From assembly GCF_016860545.1 (NCBI RefSeq), contig NZ_BNEB01000005.1, positions 2,170,001-2,234,000 of the forward strand: DNA of 64,000 nucleotides. The letters run 5' to 3'. The notes below the pieces were generated by a model. The model saw nothing but the letters and a program-made list of their open reading frames with translations, was not told the origin of the DNA and ran no database searches. Origin of the DNA: Streptomyces asoensis (GTDB taxonomy: Bacteria > Actinomycetota > Actinomycetes > Streptomycetales > Streptomycetaceae). The translations under genes were made by a program, and so were the position numbers. Of the stretch, positions 34,312-43,825 are shown one piece after another. Positions within the stretch are counted from its first letter, which is position 1. The number at the start of each line of letters is the position of its first letter.

Positions 34312-36477
34312 ATGGAGCACACGAGCAACACGGATCTTCGAGCGGACGCCGACGCCGTCCTCGCCCGTCTGGTCGGCGACGCCACGGGCAAGGCGCGACT
34401 GCGCGAAGACCAGTGGCGGGCGATCGAGGCACTGGTCGCGGACCGGCGCAGAGCCCTGGTCGTGCAGCGGACGGGATGGGGCAAGTCCGCCGTCTACTTC
34501 GTGGCGACCTCGCTGCTCCGTGCCCGTGGCGCCGGCCCCACGGTGATCGTCTCCCCGCTGCTCGCCCTGATGCGCAACCAGGTCGAGGCGGCGGCCCGGG
34601 CCGGCATCCACGCACGGACCATCAACTCCTCGAACACGGAGGAGTGGGACACCGTCCAGGCCGAGATCGCCGCGGGCGAGGTGGACGTCCTGCTGGTCAG
34701 CCCGGAACGGCTCAACAACCCGGACTTCCGCGACGAGGTACTGCCCGCCCTGGCCGCCGCGACCGGACTCCTCGTGGTCGACGAGGCCCACTGCATCTCC
34801 GACTGGGGCCACGACTTCCGCCCGGACTACCGCCGACTGCGCACGATGCTCAACGACCTGCCCCAGGGTGTCCCGGTCCTCGCGACGACCGCGACCGCCA
34901 ACGCACGTGTGACGGCGGACGTCGCCGAGCAGCTCGGCACCGGCGGCACCTCGGACGCCCTGGTGCTGCGCGGCCCGCTGGACCGGGAGAGTCTCAGCCT
35001 GAACGTGCTGCGGCTGCCGGACGCCGCCCACCGGATGGCGTGGCTCGCCGATCACCTGGACGACCTTCCCGGCTCCGGAATCGTCTACACGCTCACCGTC
35101 GCCGCGGCGGAAGAGGTCACGGCCTTCCTCCGGCAACGCGGTCACATCGTCGCTTCGTACACCGGGCGCACGGAGAACGCCGACCGGCAGCAGGCCGAGG
35201 AGGACCTGCTGGCCAACAAGGTCAAGGCACTGGTCGCCACCTCCGCGCTCGGCATGGGCTTCGACAAGCCCGACCTCGGTTTCGTCGTGCACCTCGGATC
35301 GCCCTCCTCCCCCATCGCCTACTACCAGCAGGTCGGCCGCGCCGGGCGCGGAGTCGAGCACGCGGAGGTCCTTCTGCTGCCGGGGAAGGAGGACGAGGCG
35401 ATCTGGGAGTACTTCGCCTCGCTCGCCTTCCCGGCGGAGGATCTGGTGCGCCGTACGCTCGACGTCCTCGGACGCGCGGAACGCCCCGTGTCGCTGCCCG
35501 CCCTGGAGCCCTTGGTGGAGCTGCGCCGCTCCCGCCTGGAGACGATGCTCAAGGTCCTCGACGTGGACGGTGCGGTCAAACGCGTCAAGGGCGGCTGGCT
35601 GGCGACCGGGCAACCGTGGAGGTACGAGACCGAGCGGTACGAGTGGGTCGCCCGGCAGCGAAAGACCGAGCAGGAGGCGATGCGGCAGTACGCGTCGACG
35701 ACGGACTGCCGGATGGAGTTCCTCCAGCGGCAGTTGGACGACGAAGGCGCCAAACCCTGCGGACGCTGCGACAACTGCGCGGGCGCGCGCTACGCCGCCG
35801 AGACGTCCTCGGCCGCCCTGGACGCCGCGCGGGTGGACCTTGGCCGAGCGGGTGTCGAGGTGGAGCCCCGCCGGATGTGGCCGACCGGCCTCCCGGCGAT
35901 CGGCGTGGAGCTCAAGGGGCGCATTCCGTCCGGTGAACAGGCCTCGCCGGGGCGCGCCTTGGGACGCCTTTCGGACATCGGTTGGGGCAACCGGCTCCGC
36001 CCCATGTTCACCGCGCAGGCCTCCGACGAGCCGGTTCCGGACGATGTGGCCCGGGCCGTGGTGGGCGTGCTGGCCGACTGGGCGAAGGGCCCCGGTGGTT
36101 GGGCCTCCGGGGCGGCCGACGCCTCGCCCCGTCCCGTCGGCGTGGTCACCGTCGCCTCCCGCACGCGGCCCCGGTTGATCGACTCGCTGGGGGCGCGCAT
36201 CGCGGAGGTCGGCCGGCTTCCGCTTCTGGGGTCGGTGCGGTACACCGCGGACGCGGCACCGATCTCCCGGAGCAACAGCGCCCAACGCCTCAAGGCGCTC
36301 CACGGCATGCTGGAGGTGCCGCCCGCTCTGGCCGCCGCGCTGACCGAGGCCCAGGGTCCCGTTCTGCTCGTGGACGACTACACGGAGACCGGCTGGACGC
36401 TCGCGGTCGCGGCCCGGATGCTGCGCCGTGCGGGCGCGCAGGGGGTGTTGCCTCTGGTGCTGGCGGTGCAAGGCTGA
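34312..36477 (+). CDS. recQ: RecQ-family ATP-dependent DNA helicase with C-terminal phosphoribosyltransferase-like domain
   Basis: 721 residues. Superfamily 2 motifs: QRTGWGKSAVYF, VIVSPLLALM, VVDEAHCISDWGHDFRPDYRRL and ATTATAN; C-terminal helicase half VKALVATSALGMGFDKPDLGFVVHLGSP and QQVGRAGRG. The RecQ zinc site is CRMEF...KPCGRCDNC. The last ~130 residues are not helicase: VGVVTVASRTRPRLIDSLGARIAEVG, and GPVLLVDDYTETGWTLAVAARMLRRAG (about 682-709) is the PRPP-binding loop of a type I phosphoribosyltransferase. The ATG at 34312 has GGAGG only 1 nt before it, so translation may be leaderless. Confidence 0.88.
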   Translation: MEHTSNTDLRADADAVLARLVGDATGKARLREDQWRAIEALVADRRRALVVQRTGWGKSAVYFVATSLLRARGAGPTVIVSPLLALMRNQVEAAARAGIHARTINSSNTEEWDTVQAEIAAGEVDVLLVSPERLNNPDFRDEVLPALAAATGLLVVDEAHCISDWGHDFRPDYRRLRTMLNDLPQGVPVLATTATANARVTADVAEQLGTGGTSDALVLRGPLDRESLSLNVLRLPDAAHRMAWLADHLDDLPGSGIVYTLTVAAAEEVTAFLRQRGHIVASYTGRTENADRQQAEEDLLANKVKALVATSALGMGFDKPDLGFVVHLGSPSSPIAYYQQVGRAGRGVEHAEVLLLPGKEDEAIWEYFASLAFPAEDLVRRTLDVLGRAERPVSLPALEPLVELRRSRLETMLKVLDVDGAVKRVKGGWLATGQPWRYETERYEWVARQRKTEQEAMRQYASTTDCRMEFLQRQLDDEGAKPCGRCDNCAGARYAAETSSAALDAARVDLGRAGVEVEPRRMWPTGLPAIGVELKGRIPSGEQASPGRALGRLSDIGWGNRLRPMFTAQASDEPVPDDVARAVVGVLADWAKGPGGWASGAADASPRPVGVVTVASRTRPRLIDSLGARIAEVGRLPLLGSVRYTADAAPISRSNSAQRLKALHGMLEVPPALAAALTEAQGPVLLVDDYTETGWTLAVAARMLRRAGAQGVLPLVLAVQG

Positions 36478-36743
36478 TCACAGGGGGCGACGACGGCAGT
36501 GATCGCGGGACGTGGACTGTGGACCCACGTGTCCTTCCTTGAATCACTGGGTAAGGATATAAGTCACTCATCGTCACATAACGGTCGGTGGCCCCAATTG
36601 CTCGTTGCCGCATCCAAGTTCGGCAGGAAGAATTGAGGTCCGCTCCCCGCACGGCTTGCCCGTAGTCCGGTAGGGCTCTGCTGCGGCGTGCGCTCCCCCA
36701 TCCGACCCGCCCGCAGTGTGCGGCCGTAGCCGAAGGGAGGATC

Positions 36744-37364
36744 GTGACTTTCGGATTCGCTCCGTCCTCGGCGGCATCGTTGTCGACGTCCACGTCCGCC
36801 ACCTCCGCCACCCGCTTGCTCGAGCCTGCCGAATGGGCCGCGGCCGGCATCCCTCTGCTGCGCAATCCGCGGGAGGTCGTCAGCGGGCTGCACTCACGGC
36901 ACCGGCCACGGCCGGCCACGGCGATCGTGGCGGTGCTGGACCCGGACGAACGGGTGCGCGCGAGCGCCTCGTTCACCCGGCGGCAGGCCTCGTCCGACGG
37001 CTGGATGTTCCGCAACGCCCTGCTCGCCCAACTGCGTCGGGTCATCCCGCACGACCTCCGGCTGCGTACCCCCGTACGCACCGCCGTGCTGCTCTACTGC
37101 CGCGACGGCGACGCACGCTGGACGGAGGAGGACGGCGCCTGGATGTGGGGCCTGCGCGACGCCTGCACCTTGCACGGGTTGCGCTGCGGGGCGTACATCA
37201 CGCTGACCAAGGACGGTTGGCAGGTCCTCGGCGAGGGGCGTGGAGGCCGACGGCCCAACGCGGACTCGGCTCCGGAACCGTTCGCCCTGTCGGAGGCACC
37301 GCCGCCACTGCCCCGGACCGGTGGCGCCGCCTCCGAGGTTCTGCGCCGCGCGGCCGCCCGCTGA
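36744..37364 (+). CDS. Conserved actinobacterial protein of unknown function
   Basis: 206 residues; GTG 36744 has GGGAGGATC just upstream. Ser/Thr/Ala-rich start, then LLEPAEWAAAGIPLLRNPREVVSGLHSRH, TAIVAVLDPDERVRASASFTRRQ, and VRTAVLLYCRDGDARWTEEDGAWMWGLRDACTLHGLRCGAYITLTKDGW. The layout resembles a small DNA-repair JAB/RadC-like fold (AIVAVLDPDERVRASASF), but no zinc motif is intact, so I leave the function open. No signal peptide or membrane segment. Confidence 0.7.
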   Translation: MTFGFAPSSAASLSTSTSATSATRLLEPAEWAAAGIPLLRNPREVVSGLHSRHRPRPATAIVAVLDPDERVRASASFTRRQASSDGWMFRNALLAQLRRVIPHDLRLRTPVRTAVLLYCRDGDARWTEEDGAWMWGLRDACTLHGLRCGAYITLTKDGWQVLGEGRGGRRPNADSAPEPFALSEAPPPLPRTGGAASEVLRRAAAR

Positions 37365-37887
37365 CGCGCGGCCTGGCCATCGGCCGGCCGAGGCGCCCAT
37401 GGGCAGATGCGCGTACATGCCCATGGGCACGGCGGACTCCGGTGGCATGAGCCTCCCGGTCCCGGCCTGCACCGCCGCACTGCCTGCACCGCCACAGCGC
37501 GTAGCAGGCGGCCTGCGGAACGGGTGCATTTCCGCTGCTCATCGGCATTGCAAATCGCCGTCTCTCCCGTTGCCTGCCGCCGGCCTTCGCGTGCGCGCGG
37601 CACCCAGGCGGCCTGAGCCCTCAAGACAGACAGGCAGGCGCTGGCGGCACCCGCAGCCGCGCACGCGGAACTCCGCGGCGTCCGGAGCGACCTGCCGTTC
37701 GCCTGCGCGGAGGCGTTCATCCACGCAGTGAGCGGTGGCGTCACGGCATAGCGCAGAGGCGCCGCAAGAGCGACGCCTCCGTGACCCCGGCCACCTGTCG
37801 GCCTGCCGGAGCCCCCAAGCCCGCGGCCGCCTTCGGCTCACCGGAGCAGGCGTGCCCCGTGGCCGTCGACGGCTCGGCGGAGCCGGT
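37365..37887. other. 523-bp gap with duplicated GCCCATGGGC palindromes
   Basis: No gene is recognised on either strand. The perfect 10-bp palindrome GCCCATGGGC occurs at 37395-37404 and 37419-37428, 24 bp apart. Further on, short repeats such as GCCTGCACCGCC occur around 37460-37500. The region separates the convergent unknown genes. Confidence 0.5.
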
Positions 37888-38526
37888 TCAGACGCCCGCG
37901 CTCAAGGCCGCGTTGATCTGCTGCGGGTCGCCACAGACGATCAGCAGGGCGGCGGCCCGGGCGCGAGCCAGTTGCAGGGCGGTGGCGGCCACGGTGGTGG
38001 AGCCGCCATTGACGGCGACCACTACGACGGGACGCGCGCCAGCCCGCTCCACCGCCGCGGCACCGGTGTAGAAGACGTCGTCGCCCGCGTCGTGCTGCGC
38101 CCAGTAGGGCGCCTCACCGAAGGACAGCTCGTGGGCGGCCCAGGGATGCAGCTCACCGGTGGTGATCACCAGCACGTCACCCGGAGCGCGGCCCGAGTCC
38201 AGGAGGAGGTCGACGGCCTCCTCCGCGGCGTCCGACGCACCCTCGGCCGAGGCCGGGATCAGCTGGATCTGGGGGGTCACCGGAGCGGAAACGGCGACGG
38301 CGGGACCGGCCGGGGCCGGGGGCCCTGGCTTGACGGCCACGTCACGCGGCGTGCGTTGCGCCGGCGGCGTGGGGCGAAGGGGGCCGGGACGACCGGGACG
38401 CGACGGAGCCGCGGGACGGGGTCCGGGTACAGGTCGAGGGGTCTGCGCTGCGCGGCCGCTGGCCGGAGTGGCGCGGGGACCCTGGGCACTCTCGTGAATC
38501 TGAGGCTCCTCGGGAATGAGAGGCAT
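37888..38526 (-). CDS. Conserved protein of unknown function with proline-rich N-terminus
   Basis: 212 residues. Residues 1-75 are Pro/Arg-rich and disordered. The C-terminal half is globular: DAAEEAVDLLLDSGRAPGDVLVITTGELHPWAAHELSFGEAPYWAQHD, then ARPVVVVAVNGGSTTVAATALQLARARAAALLIVCGDPQQI. This looks like a Rossmann/helicase-C-like nucleotide fold without motifs. It lies 68 bp downstream of rnhB on the same strand, probably in the same operon. I cannot name it. Confidence 0.7.
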   Translation of the reverse strand: MPLIPEEPQIHESAQGPRATPASGRAAQTPRPVPGPRPAAPSRPGRPGPLRPTPPAQRTPRDVAVKPGPPAPAGPAVAVSAPVTPQIQLIPASAEGASDAAEEAVDLLLDSGRAPGDVLVITTGELHPWAAHELSFGEAPYWAQHDAGDDVFYTGAAAVERAGARPVVVVAVNGGSTTVAATALQLARARAAALLIVCGDPQQINAALSAGV

Positions 38527-38594
38527 GAGCTGTTGTCTACCAAACGTCGGTGCGGCGAGCGCCAGCGGGTGGCACATCGGTGCGGCCGGAATCG

Positions 38595-39296
38595 TCAGAA
38601 GTCGAAGCCGAGTTGGCCTTCGACCGCCGGAGCGCTCCCGTTCGCCCAGGTGCGGGCCTTCTTGAGGTGCCGCCACTGGGGCAGCGCATCAAGATACGCC
38701 CACGACAACCGGTGGAACGGAGTGGGTCCCCGCTCCTCCAGTGCGGCCTTGTGCACGGGCGACGGATACCCGGCGTTGTCCGCAAAAGCGAAGTCTGCAT
38801 GGTCGATACCCAGTTCGGCCATCATTTTGTCGCGCTGCACCTTGGCGATCACCGAGGCCGCCGCGACGGCGACGCAGGACTGGTCGCCCTTGATCACCGT
38901 ACGGACCTTCCACGGGGACCCGAGATAGTCGTGCTTCCCGTCGAGGATCACCGCGTCCGGGCGGACGGGGAGGGCTTCCAGGGCCCGCCCGGCGGCGAGC
39001 CTCAGTGCGGCAGTCATCCCCAGGTCGTCGATCTCCTCGGGAGAGGCGTGACCCAGGGCGTGGGACGTCACCCAGGTGAGCAGTTCCTCGGCGAGTGCGT
39101 TGCGGCGCTTGACGGTGAGCAGCTTGGAGTCGGTGAGTCCTGCGGGCGGCCGGCGCAGTCCGGTGACGGCCGCGCACACGGTGACGGGGCCGGCCCAGGC
39201 ACCGCGGCCCACCTCGTCGACACCGGCAATGATCTTCGCCCCGGTCGTGGCGCGAAGGGAGCGCTCGACGGTATGGGTAGGTGGTTCGTACGGCAT
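38595..39296 (-). CDS. rnhB: Ribonuclease HII
   Basis: 233 residues. The active-site segment GVDEVGRGAWAGPVTVCAAV supplies D and E; further acidic residues lie in LTDSKLLT, DAVILDGKHDYL and the final D-HADFAFADNAGYPSPVHKAAL. GDQSCVAVAAASVIAKVQRDKMM is the family signature. It excises ribonucleotides misincorporated in DNA. ATG 39296 has AAGGGCGCC before it. Upstream partner of the unknown gene at 37888. Confidence 0.93.
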   Translation of the reverse strand: MPYEPPTHTVERSLRATTGAKIIAGVDEVGRGAWAGPVTVCAAVTGLRRPPAGLTDSKLLTVKRRNALAEELLTWVTSHALGHASPEEIDDLGMTAALRLAAGRALEALPVRPDAVILDGKHDYLGSPWKVRTVIKGDQSCVAVAAASVIAKVQRDKMMAELGIDHADFAFADNAGYPSPVHKAALEERGPTPFHRLSWAYLDALPQWRHLKKARTWANGSAPAVEGQLGFDF

Positions 39297-39411
39297 GGCG
39301 CCCTTAGATTACGCCGCCGGGATCCCCTTGCGACACCCCGGTCGGCACCGACCCTTCACCGGTCTGCCGCGGAGGCGCCCGGAGCGCCCCCAGGGCATGG
39401 CCGAGCCGCGA

Positions 39412-40035
39412 TCAGGATGCGACGGGCCTCAGCAGGGGCAGCATCAGCCGGTCGATCATCTCGTCAAGATCATCGTCATTCCATTCGCAACCGCACATCT
39501 TCGATCGGTACATCATCATGGCCGGAATGACATCGAGGACGTAAGCATTTCCCGCATCGGGACGCACCTCACCTCGTTCGATACCCCGCTCGACGACCTC
39601 ACGAAGGAGCCTGACGGTCGGCTCCACCACCCCCTCGATGATCAGAGCATGGAAGCGCTCCCCTTCCACTGGATCGCATTCGTGAATGATCGATCTCAGC
39701 GCGAAACCAGGTCGGGAGAACATCGCGTCCCGCGCGCCACGACAGAGCGCGACCAGATCCTCCCGCACGCTCCCCAGATCGGGAACGGCGTCCAGCCGGG
39801 GCAGCCCGGCCCGCAGGGCGTCCGCCACGAGGGCCTCCTTGGACGGCCAGCGGCGGTAGACGGCGGCCTTGCCGGTCTGGGCGCCGGCCGCCACCCCCTC
39901 CATCGTGAGGCCGTTCCAGCCGACGGTGCCCAGTTGCTCCAGCGTGGCATCGAGAATCGCACGTTCGAGCACGGCGCCGCGCCGGCGGGGAGAGGGCGCC
40001 CGAGAGGGGGCGGCCGTCCAGCGCGAAGTAACCAT
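39412..40035 (-). CDS. TetR-family transcriptional repressor
   Basis: 207 residues. The N-terminal HTH (ERAILDATLEQLGTVGWNGLTMEGVAAGAQTGKAAVYRRWPSKEALV) is a complete TetR domain, and the C-terminal half is a ligand domain containing HECDPVEGERFHALIIEGVVEP. It diverges from the MFS drug exporter gene. Two identical-arm palindromes lie between them, so it almost certainly represses the exporter and itself, released by the exported compound. Confidence 0.93.
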   Translation of the reverse strand: MVTSRWTAAPSRAPSPRRRGAVLERAILDATLEQLGTVGWNGLTMEGVAAGAQTGKAAVYRRWPSKEALVADALRAGLPRLDAVPDLGSVREDLVALCRGARDAMFSRPGFALRSIIHECDPVEGERFHALIIEGVVEPTVRLLREVVERGIERGEVRPDAGNAYVLDVIPAMMMYRSKMCGCEWNDDDLDEMIDRLMLPLLRPVAS

Positions 40036-40131
40036 CCGAGTGTCTCCAGCGAGCAGTGGGAGCGGGGATCCAAGGGGTGGTGCGAGCCCTGCGGGACCGC
40101 GACGGGGGACACGCCGAGGGGCGACGTCGCA

Positions 40132-40151
40132 AGTGAACGCTTGCGTTCACT
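40132..40151. promoter_or_regulatory. TetR operator 1
   Basis: AGTGAACGC-TT-GCGTTCACT: 9-bp perfect inverted repeat with a 2-bp centre. One of two near-identical sites with centres 48 bp apart in the tetR/MFS gap. Confidence 0.8.
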
Positions 40152-40179
40152 ACAGGGGACTCACTACCGTTGACGGGCC

Positions 40180-40199
40180 AGTGAACGCCAGCGTTCACT
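40180..40199. promoter_or_regulatory. TetR operator 2
   Basis: AGTGAACGC-CA-GCGTTCACT, the same arms as operator 1. It overlaps the promoter of the exporter: TTGACG (40170-40175) lies just upstream, so the site falls in the spacer/-10 region. Confidence 0.8.
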
Positions 40200-40222
40200 A
40201 ACGCTCTTGTGGGGGACTCATC

Positions 40223-41770
40223 GTGACAACCTCTCAGCTGACTCAGGACCAGAAACCAGGGAGCGCCCGCCGGGAGGGGCACCCTGGCATCGCACTCACC
40301 GTGATCGCGGCCTGCCAACTCATGGTGGTACTCGACGCGACGATTGTGAACATCGCGCTCCCGCACATTCAAGACGCGCTCAGCTTCAGTACCACCGATC
40401 TCACCTGGGTGGTCAGCGCCTACACCCTCACCTTCGGCGGCCTGCTGCTGCTCGGCGCCCGCGCGGGTGACATCCTCGGCCGGCGCCGCGTGTTCATGGC
40501 CGGCATCCTTCTCTTCACCGCCGCCTCGTTCCTCGGCGGCCTGGCCCAGGAACCGTGGCAGCTGCTCGCCGCACGCGCCCTGCAAGGCGTGGGAGGCGCC
40601 ATCGCGTCGCCCACCTCGCTGGCGTTGATCACCACCACCTTCCCCGAGGGCCCGGAGCGCAACCGGGCCTTCGGGGTCTTCGCGGCGGTCTCCGCGGGCG
40701 GTGGCGCCATCGGCCTGCTGGCGGGCGGCATGCTCACCGAGTGGCTCGACTGGCGCTGGGTGCTGTTCGTCAACGTGCCCATCGGGCTCCTCATCGCCTT
40801 CCTCACGCCGCTCTACATCAGTGAGTCCGAACGTCATCCCGGGCGCTTCGACATAGCCGGCGCGCTGACCTCGACGCTCGGCATGGCCTCCCTGGTCTAT
40901 GCCTTCATCCGCGCGGCGGAGGACGGGTGGCGGGACAGCCTGACCCTCGGCGCCTTCGCCGTGGCGGCGGTCCTGCTGATCGCCTTCGTGTTCACGGAAC
41001 GGCGGGCCAAGGAGCCCATCACCCCGCTGAAGATGTTCGCAGACCGCAATCGCTCCGGTACGTACGTGATCATGCTGAGCCTCGCCGCGGCGATGTTCGG
41101 CATGTTCTTCTACATCGTCCTCTTCGTGCAGAACGTGCTGGGCTACAGCCCCATCAAGGCGGGCCTGGCCTTCCTGCCCGTCACGGTCGCCATCGCGGCG
41201 GGCGCGGGTCTGTCGCAGCGCTTCCTGCCCGGCGTCGGCCCGAAGCCGTTCATGGTCGCCGGTTCGGCTCTGGTGGCGCTCGGCCTCACCTGGCAGGCCT
41301 TCATCAGCCCGGACAGCTCCTACCTCGGCGGGGTGCTCGGTCCGATGGTCGTCTTCGGCTTCGGTATGGGGCTGAACTTCGTGACGGTGACGGTCACCGC
41401 CGTGTCGGGTGTCGCCCCGCACGAGGCGGGCGCCGCTTCCGGCCTGCTCAACGCCACGCAGCAGGTCGGCGGTTCGCTCGGGCTCTCCATCCTGACGACC
41501 GTCTTCGGGTCCGCCAGCAAGGACGAGGCGGAGAAGCAACTGCCGAAGTTCCTCGCCGGCGGCTCTGCGGAACAGAAGGCAGAGTTCACCAAGACGCACC
41601 AGCTGCCCGCGCCGTGGGGACACGAGGTGCTCGCCCACGGCATCTCGACCGCCTTCGTACCGGCCGCCGCGATGGCTGTACTTGCACTGGTCACGGCCTG
41701 GTTCGTCATCCGCGTTCAGAAGAGCGACCTCGAAGCGCTGTCCGGAACGGCGAGCCCCACCATGGGCTGA
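40223..41770 (+). CDS. MFS drug exporter (DHA2, 14-TMS type)
   Basis: 515 residues, about 14 membrane segments. The DHA2 motif LMVVLDATIVNIALPHIQDAL opens the first segment, motif A-like GARAGDILGRRRVFMAG follows, and motif C-like GVGGAIASPTSLALI lies in segment 5. Proton-driven export of hydrophobic drugs is the family role. It starts at GTG 40223. Controlled by the adjacent TetR protein through two operators. Confidence 0.9.
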   Translation: MTTSQLTQDQKPGSARREGHPGIALTVIAACQLMVVLDATIVNIALPHIQDALSFSTTDLTWVVSAYTLTFGGLLLLGARAGDILGRRRVFMAGILLFTAASFLGGLAQEPWQLLAARALQGVGGAIASPTSLALITTTFPEGPERNRAFGVFAAVSAGGGAIGLLAGGMLTEWLDWRWVLFVNVPIGLLIAFLTPLYISESERHPGRFDIAGALTSTLGMASLVYAFIRAAEDGWRDSLTLGAFAVAAVLLIAFVFTERRAKEPITPLKMFADRNRSGTYVIMLSLAAAMFGMFFYIVLFVQNVLGYSPIKAGLAFLPVTVAIAAGAGLSQRFLPGVGPKPFMVAGSALVALGLTWQAFISPDSSYLGGVLGPMVVFGFGMGLNFVTVTVTAVSGVAPHEAGAASGLLNATQQVGGSLGLSILTTVFGSASKDEAEKQLPKFLAGGSAEQKAEFTKTHQLPAPWGHEVLAHGISTAFVPAAAMAVLALVTAWFVIRVQKSDLEALSGTASPTMG

Positions 41771-42053
41771 CGAGGCGGCGCCGTCGACGGGCCCGGGAGC
41801 ATCGCCGTACGCCGTACGGAAGGCGCACGCCTTGCTTCCGGGTCGGCCGGGCCGGCTCGGCAGAACACCCGGCGTGATCGCCGGCAGGACGAACGGCACC
41901 TCCACCCACCCCCTGCGTTTCCCTCCACCAGCCGCTCGGCCGACCACGGACGGCGTACAGCGGATACCGGAAGAACGCGCGCCGGTCACTCTGAGTTCCC
42001 GCCGGGTACTCAGAGTTTCCAGCAAACAGGGAAAAGGGGTGCCGGTGGCCACG

Positions 42054-42959
42054 TCACACGGACGAGGACACCCATCCGGGCAGTGCCTCCACCTGCCGCG
42101 CCCACGCCTCCGGCGGCGTTCCCGCCTTGCCGGCCGCCAGGATCCCGCCGACGATCGCGCAGGTCGTGTCCACATCTCCGCCGACCTGCGCCGTCGTCCA
42201 GAAGGCGGTCTCGAAGTCGCCGAGGGCGCGAGCGGCCGACCAGACGGCGAAGGGGACGGTGTCATGGGCCGAGGTGCGCCTGCCGCAGCCCAGCACCGCG
42301 GCGACGGTGGCCGCGTCGGCGTAGTCGAGCATGTCCCGGGCGCGGCGCAGTCCGGCGCCGACGGCGCTCTTGGGCACAAGGGCGATGACGCCGTCCAGCA
42401 GCGCCTCCGGGCCGGGCGGACCGCCGGGTGCGCCGGCCAGCGCGGCGGCCGCGGCGACGGCCATGGCCCCCACCACGGCCTCACGGTGCTGATGCGTGGG
42501 GTAGGCCGAGATCTCGGCCTGATGGGTGGCCTGCTCCGGGTCGTCCGCGTACCAGGCCCCCAGGGGCGCGACCCGCATCGCGGCGCCGTTGCCCCAGGAT
42601 CCCTGTCCGTTGAACAGGGCGGCCGACAGCTCGCGCCAGTCGGCGCCCTCCCTGACCAGCCTCAGCAAGCGGTTGACCGCGGGGCCGTACCCGCGGTCGA
42701 AGTCGTGGTGGAGGGCGAAGGAGTGGGCCAGCGCGTCCTGGTCGACACGGTCGTGGGCGGCCAGGACGGCCACCACGGAGCAGGCCATCTCCGTGTCGTC
42801 GGTCCACTGCCACGGCCCGGGCGGCAGCTCGCGGCGCTGGAGCAGCGGGTAGTTCACCGGAACGAAGAACTGGGAGCCCAGCGCGTCACCCACGGCGAGG
42901 CCGCGCAGGCTGGCCGTCGCGCGTTCCAGACGCCGGGCGGGAGAAGAGTCAGCGGTCAT
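42054..42959 (-). CDS. ADP-ribosylglycohydrolase family protein
   Basis: 301 residues. The family metal site is visible: WTDDTEMA (first acidic/Thr cluster), HHDFDRGYGP, and the late VGGDVDTTCAIVGGILAA. These are the two Mg/Mn-binding D-x-D motifs. It removes ADP-ribose from protein or DNA, or acts on related substrates. It lies 12 bp after the histidine phosphatase gene on the same strand, probably one operon. No secretion signal. Confidence 0.88.
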   Translation of the reverse strand: MTADSSPARRLERATASLRGLAVGDALGSQFFVPVNYPLLQRRELPPGPWQWTDDTEMACSVVAVLAAHDRVDQDALAHSFALHHDFDRGYGPAVNRLLRLVREGADWRELSAALFNGQGSWGNGAAMRVAPLGAWYADDPEQATHQAEISAYPTHQHREAVVGAMAVAAAAALAGAPGGPPGPEALLDGVIALVPKSAVGAGLRRARDMLDYADAATVAAVLGCGRRTSAHDTVPFAVWSAARALGDFETAFWTTAQVGGDVDTTCAIVGGILAAGKAGTPPEAWARQVEALPGWVSSSV

Positions 42960-42971
42960 CGCCCTGCCACT

Positions 42972-43631
42972 CTATCCGGTGATGTCGTACGGTTCCGGGT
43001 CCCGCCAGCGGTTGAAGGGCCGGTCGAGCGTGTAGCGGTCGTCGTCACCGAGAACGAGCATGCGCATCTCCGCGTTCCCCGGATTGGCGAGGGACTCGAA
43101 TTCCGCGACCGTCCAGTGGAACCAGCGCATGCAGAACAGCCGCATCGCGAGCCCGTGGGTCACCAGGAGCACGTTGGGCGGATGGTCGGGGGCCTCGAAA
43201 CTGCGGAAGAGGCTCTCCAGGAAGCCGCCGACCCGGTCGTAGACGTCGGCGCCGCTCTCCCCCTGTGCGAAGCGGTAGAAGAAGTGCCCGTAGGCGTCCC
43301 GGTAGGTCTTCTGGAGGCGTACGTCCTCGCTGTCCTGCCAGTTTCCCCAGTCCTGCTCCCGCAGCCGGGGCTCCTCGCGGACCCGTATGCGTTCGGGGTC
43401 CAGCTGGAAGGCGCGGAGCGTCTCGTGCGTACGCCGATAGGGGGAGACGTACACGCTGACCCGCTCGCGGCCGAACACCTCCCGCAGGTGCTTCCCCGTC
43501 TCCTCGGCCTGCTGCCGGCCCCGACCGGTGAGGGCCAGTGCGTGGTCGGGTTCACGCTCGTAGACGGTGTCATCAACATTGCCCGTTGATTCCCCGTGCC
43601 GGACAAGGACGATGCGCCGTGGTCGTGCCAT
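42972..43631 (-). CDS. Histidine phosphatase superfamily protein
   Basis: 219 residues. The catalytic VLVRHGES motif lies at residue 9. The second active-site elements are VSPYRRTHETL, EEPRLREQDWG, and VLLVTHGLAMR. It is a phosphoglycerate mutase-like phosphatase; the substrate is unknown. First gene of a two-gene unit with the ADP-ribosylglycohydrolase. Confidence 0.9.
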   Translation of the reverse strand: MARPRRIVLVRHGESTGNVDDTVYEREPDHALALTGRGRQQAEETGKHLREVFGRERVSVYVSPYRRTHETLRAFQLDPERIRVREEPRLREQDWGNWQDSEDVRLQKTYRDAYGHFFYRFAQGESGADVYDRVGGFLESLFRSFEAPDHPPNVLLVTHGLAMRLFCMRWFHWTVAEFESLANPGNAEMRMLVLGDDDRYTLDRPFNRWRDPEPYDITG

Positions 43632-43825
43632 GCCAAAACCCTAGATCGGGTGACGCCCGATCGAGCACCCGGAGGGGCTCCATACGGCGTAGGTCACACA
43701 AATCCCGCAACAGAAGTCACATATCAGTGCCCGGTCGCCCGGCACGGCGGCCGGCCGGCCCTGTCGTCCGCCTCCCTTTCCCCCTCACTTCTCGGACCCG
43801 AGCGCTACCCGGACCCGTTCGCTCC

